Shown in pieces: positions 30,770-36,321 of a stretch of DNA of 36,321 bases (positions are counted from its first letter, which is position 1; each line of letters starts with the position of its first letter). The translations under genes were made by a program, and so were the position numbers. Below the pieces are notes generated by a model that worked only from the letters and a program-made list of their open reading frames with translations, searched no databases and was not told the DNA's origin. Origin of the DNA: an uncultured Clostridia bacterium. GTDB taxonomy: Bacteria; Bacillota; Clostridia; Oscillospirales; Feifaniaceae. The stretch lies in assembly GCA_944376235.1 (NCBI GenBank), contig CALWCA010000018.1, positions 1 to 36,321 of the forward strand. The letters are read 5' to 3'.

Positions 30770-31642
30770 ATGCAGGAGTTTTCGTTTCAAACCGCTTCGG
30801 AGCCGCCTTCTCCCGAAGGCGGCGACAGAGCCGCAAAGGGCAGCCTTTCTTCCATCGAAGACTATGGCTCCATCACGCTGCGTACCGCCCGTGCCACCAT
30901 CCACATCATCACCATCGTGGGACAGATCGAGGGGCACACCGCTCAAAATTCCTCCACCAAGACCACCAAATATGAGCACATTATCCCCCAGCTCGCCGCC
31001 ATTGAGCAGTCTCCCAACATCGACGGCCTGCTCATCCTGCTCAACACCGTGGGCGGCGACGTGGAAGCAGGCCTTGCCATTGCCGAGGTCATCGCCTCCA
31101 TGAGCAAGCCAACCGTTTCGCTGGTGCTGGGCGGCGGACATTCGATTGGTGTGCCGCTCACCGTCTCGGCGCGCAAATCCTTCATTGTGCCCTCCGCAAC
31201 CATGACAATCCATCCCGTGCGCTACAACGGCACCATCATCTCGGCGCCCCAGACCTACCGCTATCTCGACCGCATTGAGGAGCGCATCGTGGGCTTTGTG
31301 GCCCGCAACTCCAAAATCACCCGCGAACGATATCTGGAGCTTATGAAAAACGTCGGGGAGCTGGCCACCGACATCGGCTGTATCCTCAACGGAGAGGAGG
31401 CCGTGGCCGAGGGGCTTGTCTCTTCCCTGGGGGGCATTGCCGACGCCTTTGACGCCCTTTACGAGATGATCGAGCAAAAAGATACTGCGGGCAAAACTTC
31501 CGAGCAGGCCAAGCGCCCGCAGAAAAAACGTGAAAAGAGGGAGGCCTCTGCTCCCTCTTCGGGCGGGAATCCTCCTCCACGCGCCAAAAGAAATTCAAAA
31601 AACTCCTCCTCCAAAGAGGCTTCCCTTCCGAAAAGCCCCTGA
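30770..31642 (+). CDS. tepA: ClpP-like serine protease of the TepA/YmfB family
   Basis: 290 aa. The ClpP/crotonase fold carries LLILLNTVGGDVEAGLAI (about 87-104), the nucleophile S125 in GGGHSIGVPL and H148 in TMTIHPV, as in Bacillus TepA, a protein linked to translocation and degradation of signal-peptide remnants. The C-terminal 50 residues are a Lys/Ser/Pro-rich tail of low complexity, beyond the family core. No signal peptide; cytosolic or membrane-associated. The ATG at 30770 follows AAGGAGAG. It is a single gene, convergent with the AEC gene. I found no clear promoter upstream. Confidence 0.9.
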   Translation: MQEFSFQTASEPPSPEGGDRAAKGSLSSIEDYGSITLRTARATIHIITIVGQIEGHTAQNSSTKTTKYEHIIPQLAAIEQSPNIDGLLILLNTVGGDVEAGLAIAEVIASMSKPTVSLVLGGGHSIGVPLTVSARKSFIVPSATMTIHPVRYNGTIISAPQTYRYLDRIEERIVGFVARNSKITRERYLELMKNVGELATDIGCILNGEEAVAEGLVSSLGGIADAFDALYEMIEQKDTAGKTSEQAKRPQKKREKREASAPSSGGNPPPRAKRNSKNSSSKEASLPKSP

Positions 31643-31692
31643 CCTTGGCTTCAAGAGCCTCCAAGACGCAGGGTGTTTCTTCCCATCTGCAG

Positions 31693-31730
31693 GGCCCCGG
31701 CCTTCTTCTGCCGGGGCCTTGCGCATTTTT
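31693..31730. terminator. Terminator between tepA and the AEC gene
   Basis: GGCCCCGGC/GCCGGGGCC stem with CTTCTTCT loop, then TTGCGCATTTTT on the plus strand. Confidence 0.7.
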
Positions 31731-32638
31731 ACAGCAGGCCCATGCACATCGCCGCCATCAGGGGAATGCTCGCCAAGCACAGCACGGTGGAAATACAAAC
31801 CTGTCCCGTTGCCTTCTCATAGTCCCCGCCATATTTCAGGGAAAAAATGGCGCCCAGGCTTCCCGCCGGACAGGCGCAGGTGATAAAAAGCGCCAGCTTC
31901 ATTTGCTCGCTGCCAAAGGGCAGCAGCCGCAGCAGCAGCACGCTTACCGCCGGGATAAGCAGCAGCCGCACAAAGGAGACCCCATAGTTTGAGGCGATGG
32001 CAAACACTTTTTTCAAATCCGTCTTTGCCAGATAGGCTCCCAACAGCAGCATGGCAAGCGGGGTGTTGATGCTTCCAACGGTGGAAAACAGCGAAGCGGC
32101 AAGCGCCGGCTTGGGGATATTTGCGGCATACAGCAGCACTCCCAAAGCCACCGACAGCACCACGGGATTTTTCAAAACGGCGCCTGCCTTCATTTTTCCC
32201 CTGTCTCCCGTAATCATGAACAGGCCCACCGTGTACTGCAGCAGCCCTATCATGACAATCATGGCCGAAATCAGAAAGGCTGCATCGCCGCCCAGCACGC
32301 TTTGCACCAGCGGGATCCCGATAAATCCGGCGTTGGAAAAGGCGGCGCTGAAACAGGAAACCCCGTCCCGGGAGAAGAGCAGCGCAGCCAGCGCCACCGA
32401 GAGTGCCATCAGCAGGGCTGACGCCACGGCCGACTGCAGCAAAAGGGCAGTTTTCTCGGCCGTTTTTCTCTCCATAGGCTGTTGAGCAAAATCACGGGAA
32501 TGACTGCCGATGTCAGCAGTTTCCCAATATCTTCCGTCCCCTGCCCGCTGAGCATTCTTCTGCGCCAGAGAAAAAGCCCCCTGCCATAAGCAAAAACATT
32601 TCTACAATTTTTTGCAGCAAAACAGTCGTCGTCTGCAT
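31729..32638 (-). pseudogene. AEC family transporter with two apparent frameshifts
   Basis: The main frame (from about 32475 down) encodes AFSNAGFIGIPLVQSVLGG and the C-terminal CACPAGSLGAIFSLKYGG, typical of AEC carriers, but it lacks the first helix. That part is found in two other frames. MQTTTVLLQKIVEMFLLMAGG starts at the ATG at 32638 with GGGAGG upstream. FLWRRRMLSGQGTEDIGKLL then continues to ILLNSLWREK. The shifts fall near 32565-32585 (beside a homopolymer) and at the five-base run 32463-32467; adding one base at each would restore a protein of about 303 aa. Either sequencing errors or a real pseudogene. Substrate unknown. Confidence 0.82.
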
Positions 32639-32855
32639 TCGGATCCCTCCCAAATTCTGCGAGGAGTAGTTCTCCCCCTATATCAGGCTTCATCATAAGA
32701 AGAAATCCATCTTGCAGCACGTTGTCCACAAATTGTTAAGCTGCCTAATTTTTTCATAGTGACCCCGGATGCTCTGAGGCCTCCGGGCATCGGCCTTCAA
32801 AACCCCGGCAAAGCCCTTTCTCGTTTTGAAACCACTTTGTTCCCTTTCCCAAACG

Positions 32856-32884
32856 AAAAACCCCCGCGCCGCAGCGCGGGGGTT
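32856..32884 (-). terminator. Terminator of the GltS-like transporter gene
   Basis: 11-bp perfect stem AACCCCCGCGC/GCGCGGGGGTT with CGCA loop, followed on the minus strand by TTTTT. Confidence 0.9.
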
Positions 32885-32925
32885 CTTGAGCTGTGAGAAA
32901 TCCCTGAAGGCAGGGCTGCCTTTTG

Positions 32926-34146
32926 TCAGGCCCCCATGGCCATGACAACCGGAGCCAAAATACCTGCAATAAGCACCGACACGATGGACACGGCAATCAC
33001 CGAGCCCAAAATCATCTTGGGCATCAAATGGTTTTCCACCGTTTCCTTGCGCTCCTCGGAGCAATCCAGCGAGGCAATACACTCTTTTACCAAAATGAAG
33101 TTATAGGGGAAGCCAAGGAAGCAGTTGAGGCCAACTGCAAGTGCCATAGGCTTGGAGAAACCGACAATTTTGGAGGTGCCCAGCAGAATCGAACCGACGA
33201 AGATGCCCGCGGTGGCCAGCGCCAGACCCGTGACCAGCGGCACGACCAGCGACAGCAGCAGCGACGCGGTGGCGGTCTTCAGGAAGCTCATGAAGTAGGC
33301 AGTCAGCGCCCAGTTAAGGAAGCCATAGGACTGCGCCTTGTTCATGGGCGAGGTGTCGATAATGCCAAACGCCGCCGCCAGAATACCGACCACGATACCG
33401 GTAATGGAGGTCGACCACAGGGTGGAGTTGAAGGTTGTGTTCAGGAAATCGGAGAGCAGCTTGGCAATCCAGCCGTAGAAGCACAGCTCCAAAATGTACC
33501 AGTAGTTGCCCTTGAGCTTTTCGGGCACCTTGTCAACCAACGCCTTGCTCTGCGCAGACTCGTCCTTCTTCTCCTCCATCACCCAGGAGCCGTTTTCAAT
33601 CTCACCCAGCACACGGGTTGCCTCTTTCTTGAGGAACAGCGCGGTGAGCGGGAAACCCACGAAGCCCTGCATGATAAAGCAGATGGACGACAGGGTTCCG
33701 AGCGCCGGCATACCTGCTGCATTGCCCGCTTCGCCCATAATCAGGGCCGCCATCAGGCCGCCGGTAAAGGGCGGCGCCATGGCCAGAGCCTGCGCCTTGC
33801 CAACCCACGGAACATACTGGCCGAGGAAGTAGACCGTAATCACGATGCCCACAACGGCAGCCAGGGTGATTACAACCACTTTCCACTCGCTCTTGAGCTC
33901 GCGCAGGTTGAACAAGGTACCGATGTGAACCATGATAATGAAGTTGACAAACTGATAAAAATACGGAATGAGCGCGATATCGAGAAAATCCTGCGGCAGG
34001 ATGGTCCAATAGCCCACGACAAAGATGATTGCAATAATCAGGATGGACGGGACGCGGGCTTTGGTCAGCGATGCGACCACATCGCCGATCCAAAGTGCAA
34101 TGGCGATAAACACCAGGGCACTTTGCATGGTCCATGCGATAGTCAT
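32926..34146 (-). CDS. Putative GltS-like (sodium/glutamate symporter-like) membrane transporter
   Basis: 406 aa with about eleven or twelve hydrophobic segments. The first half ends with the glycine-rich APPFTGGLMAALIMGEAGNA, which resembles the substrate-binding hairpins of GltS/citrate-type carriers. A charged cytoplasmic loop (about 178-212, KKDESAQSKALVDKVPEKLK) separates it from the second half, which has AVGLNCFLGFPYN. The assignment to the GltS-like superfamily is tentative. The ATG at 34146 follows GGAGGG. It lies downstream of an M20 amidohydrolase gene but has its own promoter. Together they may import and hydrolyse an N-acylated amino acid or peptide (inference). Confidence 0.7.
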   Translation of the reverse strand: MTIAWTMQSALVFIAIALWIGDVVASLTKARVPSILIIAIIFVVGYWTILPQDFLDIALIPYFYQFVNFIIMVHIGTLFNLRELKSEWKVVVITLAAVVGIVITVYFLGQYVPWVGKAQALAMAPPFTGGLMAALIMGEAGNAAGMPALGTLSSICFIMQGFVGFPLTALFLKKEATRVLGEIENGSWVMEEKKDESAQSKALVDKVPEKLKGNYWYILELCFYGWIAKLLSDFLNTTFNSTLWSTSITGIVVGILAAAFGIIDTSPMNKAQSYGFLNWALTAYFMSFLKTATASLLLSLVVPLVTGLALATAGIFVGSILLGTSKIVGFSKPMALAVGLNCFLGFPYNFILVKECIASLDCSEERKETVENHLMPKMILGSVIAVSIVSVLIAGILAPVVMAMGA

Positions 34147-34275
34147 GATGATGGTTCCCTCCTAAAAATGAACTTCTTTTTCGGGATCGCTTACAGCCTT
34201 TGAAGTGGTCCAGCCGTCGCAGGCATCCGCCTTCCGCCGAATTGAAGGCGGCGTTCCCGCGAAGGTTTATGGGTT

Positions 34276-34305
34276 ATTATAATACGCAGGAAACACACTT
34301 TTCAA
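34276..34305 (-). promoter_or_regulatory. Promoter of the GltS-like transporter gene
   Basis: Minus strand TTGAAA (34305-34300), 18-base spacer, TATAAT (34281-34276). The leader of about 125 bases has an imperfect CCGCCTT/AAGGCGG hairpin at about 34222-34250. The rest of the 34147-34469 gap holds only a weak AAACAGC/GCTGTTT repeat (about 34410-34445) that may end the M20 transcript. Confidence 0.75.
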
Positions 34306-34469
34306 GCGCATTTTTCAGGGCAGGACAAAAAGAGGAAATTTTTATGAATTTTGACGGAATATGACCTGGATTCTGCCGAATACACCGGTTTTTTTCCTGT
34401 TCTTTTCCGTAAAACAGCCTCTGACTTTGGGCCAAATCGCTGTTTGTGTGCTTCTTTTTAGCCCACAGT

Positions 34470-35669
34470 CTACTGTGCCAAAAAGTCGCTGACAAACTGT
34501 ACCGTCGCGGCAGCGCCGATGGAAAGCGCCTTTTCATCGAGATCAAATTTGACATTGTGGTGTGCCGCGCCGCTGCCCAGCTCCTCATTTTGAATCCCGA
34601 CAAACGCAAACACGCCGGGCACCACATTCTGATAGGCGCCAAAGGACTCGGAAGCCATCCAGGCGGGCTCTTCCACCACGCCGCCCGGCAGCACCTTTTC
34701 CACAGCAGCCGCCGCAATTTTGGAAATGGCGGGGTCGTTGATGACGGGATACATCAGCTTGGGCATGGTAATGTATTCCGCCCTGCAGTCATTGGCTGCG
34801 CACAGCGAATCGGTGATGATGCGAATGCGCGAGACAATCTTTTCAAAGTTTTCCACCGAGAAATAGCGGATGCCGCCAATGACGGTGCAGGTGTCGGGAA
34901 TGATGTTCCAGGTCTCGCCGCCCTGCAGACAGGAAACCGTGACCACACCGGCCTCGTCCGGCGCAATCTGGAGCGGCACGATGGTGCCCAGCTTGCCGGT
35001 AATCTCGGCCGCCGTCACTACGGGATTGATGGACTGGTCGGGCCGTGAGCCGTGGCCGCCTCTGCCGATAATCTTGATCTCAAAGGAACCGGCGCCCGAC
35101 ATCCTCGGGCCGGGCTGCACCGAAACCGTCCCGGTCTTCATCATGGCATACAGGTGGATTCCCCAAATCACGTCGGGCTTTTGCTGCTTGAGCATCTCCA
35201 CAATGGCTGGATACGAGGCCGTGGCAATCATCTCTTCGCTCGACTCAAAAATAAACATGATCTTGCCGCACAGCTGATCCTTGTGCTGTGTGAGCGCCTT
35301 GGCCGCCGCCAGCAGCATGGACGTGTGCCCGTCGTGCCCGCAGGCGTGGCACACGCCGGGCACCTTGGAAACGCACACCTTTTTCCCCTTGAGGTTCTCC
35401 TCGTCCTCCGGCATGGAAAGGGCGTCAATGTCTGCCCGCAGGGCAACCGTCTTCCCGGGACGCCCCGTATCGAGGACATAGTAGGCCGCAACCGGTTCCT
35501 TGACCCAGATGGGCTCCATGCCCAGCTTCTTCATCTCAGCCGCAACAAAGGCTGCGGTTTTGAGCTCTGACCCGGAGGGCTCGGGATTCTCGTGAAGCAT
35601 GCGGCGATTGGCAATCATCTCTTGTTCCAGTCCGGCGACGGTGTCCAAAATAGCCTTGGTTTCCAGCAT
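34470..35669 (-). CDS. M20D-family amidohydrolase
   Basis: 399 aa zinc/manganese-dependent amidohydrolase of the HipO/AbgB/IAA-amino-acid hydrolase group. It removes acyl groups from N-acyl amino acids. Metal ligands are visible: C110, H112 in HACGHDGHTS, the E145-E146 pair in FESSEEM, H172 in WGIHLYA, and a late histidine in GAAHHNVKFD. The dimerisation domain lies at about 190-300 with GRGGHGSRPDQSINP. The ATG at 35669 follows GAGGAG. No signal peptide, so cytosolic. It neighbours a transporter that may supply its substrate. Confidence 0.93.
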   Translation of the reverse strand: MLETKAILDTVAGLEQEMIANRRMLHENPEPSGSELKTAAFVAAEMKKLGMEPIWVKEPVAAYYVLDTGRPGKTVALRADIDALSMPEDEENLKGKKVCVSKVPGVCHACGHDGHTSMLLAAAKALTQHKDQLCGKIMFIFESSEEMIATASYPAIVEMLKQQKPDVIWGIHLYAMMKTGTVSVQPGPRMSGAGSFEIKIIGRGGHGSRPDQSINPVVTAAEITGKLGTIVPLQIAPDEAGVVTVSCLQGGETWNIIPDTCTVIGGIRYFSVENFEKIVSRIRIITDSLCAANDCRAEYITMPKLMYPVINDPAISKIAAAAVEKVLPGGVVEEPAWMASESFGAYQNVVPGVFAFVGIQNEELGSGAAHHNVKFDLDEKALSIGAAATVQFVSDFLAQ

Positions 35670-35743
35670 AATATCTCCTCGCTTTCTTCTGTTATTTTTT
35701 GGCGCAAAAATTCTCCCTGCCTGCCTTTTCTTTCCTTACTTTT

Positions 35744-35773
35744 ATTATAATACGGCACCTCCTCCCGGCGCAA
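35744..35773 (-). promoter_or_regulatory. Promoter of the M20 amidohydrolase gene
   Basis: Minus strand TTGCGC (35773-35768), 18-base spacer, TATAAT (35749-35744), the same hexamers and spacing as the threonine aldolase promoter. Confidence 0.72.
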
Positions 35774-35802
35774 GAGAAATCTGGCTTTGCCTGCCGTTTC
35801 AC

Positions 35803-35832
35803 GCATAATGCCTCTTTTTGGAGCAAATACTA
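35803..35832 (+). promoter_or_regulatory. Sigma-G-like promoter of spoVAC
   Basis: GCATA, 18-base spacer, AATACTA. This fits the forespore sigma-G pattern (GHATR, 17-18 bases, CATAMTA) with one mismatch, about 38 bases before the spoVAC ATG. No sigma-A promoter is seen. spoVA operons are sigma-G controlled in Bacillus. Confidence 0.55.
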
Positions 35833-35870
35833 CACCCATACAATCGATATTGCTTTTGGAGGATTATCCC

Positions 35871-36314
35871 ATGAATATGAGCAAACAGGAATATCTTTCC
35901 TATGTCAAAGAAATCTCCCCTCCTTCGCCGCTTGGCAAAAATATGCTGTGCGCCTTTCTGGTGGGCGGAGCCATCTGCACAGTGGGGCAGCTCTTCTCCA
36001 ATTGGTACACCTCCATGGACATCGGGAAGGACGCCGCCTCCACCGCCACCTCCGTCACCATGATTTTCTTAGGCGCTTTGCTGACCGCCCTCAACCTCTA
36101 CGACAACATTGCCAAATTCGGCGGCGCGGGCACCATCATCCCCATCTCCGGCTTTGCAAACTCCATCGTCTCGCCGGCCATGGAGTTCAAAAGCGAGGGC
36201 CTGGTGCTGGGGCTTGCCGCAAAAATGTTTGTGGTCGCGGGCCCCGTTCTGGTCTACGGCATCCTGACCTCAAGCGTCTACGGACTGATTCTCTATCTCG
36301 TTGAGCGACTGTAA
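35871..36314 (+). CDS. spoVAC: Stage V sporulation protein AC
   Basis: 147 aa SpoVAC/SpoVAEb-family membrane protein, part of the SpoVA channel that moves calcium-dipicolinate into the forespore and out at germination. The N-terminus SKQEYLSYVKE, the first helix NMLCAFLVGGAICTVGQLF, and the NLYDNIAKFGGAGTIIPISGFANSIVSPAMEFKSEG region (conserved gating stretch) are typical. The ATG at 35871 follows TTGGAGGAT. Further spoVA genes (AD, AE) would be expected just right of the window. It supports a spore-forming host. Confidence 0.93.
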   Translation: MNMSKQEYLSYVKEISPPSPLGKNMLCAFLVGGAICTVGQLFSNWYTSMDIGKDAASTATSVTMIFLGALLTALNLYDNIAKFGGAGTIIPISGFANSIVSPAMEFKSEGLVLGLAAKMFVVAGPVLVYGILTSSVYGLILYLVERL

Positions 36315-36321
36315 GGGGGAT

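Noticed and set aside
32923-34203. Antisense frame (about 426 codons) opposite the GltS-like transporter
   Set aside because: The His/Gln/Asn-rich translation is the mirror of membrane-protein codons; the minus strand has the start, ribosome binding site, promoter and terminator.

Overview
The window looks like a chromosomal segment of a GC-rich, spore-forming member of the Clostridia (Oscillospiraceae-like Firmicute). The evidence is a spoVAC gene at the right edge, a T-box leader on thrS, strong AGGAGG ribosome binding sites, consensus sigma-A promoters with 17-18 base spacers, many intrinsic terminators, an SLH-domain surface protein, a TepA (ClpP-like) protease and a DNA polymerase I whose proofreading domain lacks its acidic residues. 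The species call is inference. I see no CRISPR array, insertion sequence, prophage or rRNA operon.

Left part (1-8.1 kb): the C-terminal end of a large serine recombinase abuts a tRNA-Leu(UAG) gene, which suggests the border of an integrated or decayed element. A Na/Pi cotransporter with a PhoU-like tail and a threonine-aldolase-family enzyme converge on a shared terminator. A 490-base intergenic stretch with a cluster of DnaA-box-like 9-mers follows. Then comes a polA-rimI-tsaD group on the minus strand (replication/repair, ribosomal protein acetylation, tRNA t6A formation).

Centre-left (8.1-20.6 kb): a long structured 5' leader ending in a perfect 12-bp terminator precedes a polar amino acid ABC transporter (lipoprotein and permease, no ATPase). 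Next are gdhA, a thiE-HAD phosphatase pair, a GNAT/AEC transporter/DUF308-thiol-peptidase-like operon, a nitroreductase, a nucleotidyltransferase and thrS with its T-box. Glutamate dehydrogenase, the amino acid transporter, the asparaginase further right, two AEC carriers, a putative symporter and an M20 amidohydrolase give the window a strong amino-acid scavenging and fermentation flavour.

Centre-right (20.6-31.7 kb): a small membrane protein with split CxxC pairs diverges from an AnsA/ReAV-type L-asparaginase. A cell-wall precursor operon follows (alpha/beta hydrolase, membrane-anchored MurF-like ligase, D-Ala-D-Ala ligase), then an XRE regulator with a membrane domain, an SLH protein with a membrane-anchored partner, an Lrp/AsnC regulator and TepA.

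Right end (31.7-36.3 kb): an AEC transporter gene broken by two apparent single-base shifts, a GltS-like transporter beside an M20 amidohydrolase, and spoVAC preceded by a sigma-G-like promoter. The observations most worth a second look are the unidentified leader RNA at about 8.3 kb, the DUF308/permuted-thiol-peptidase fusion at 15-16.4 kb, the hydrolase-MurF-like-Ddl operon, the isolated DnaA-box cluster, and the split CxxC membrane protein.
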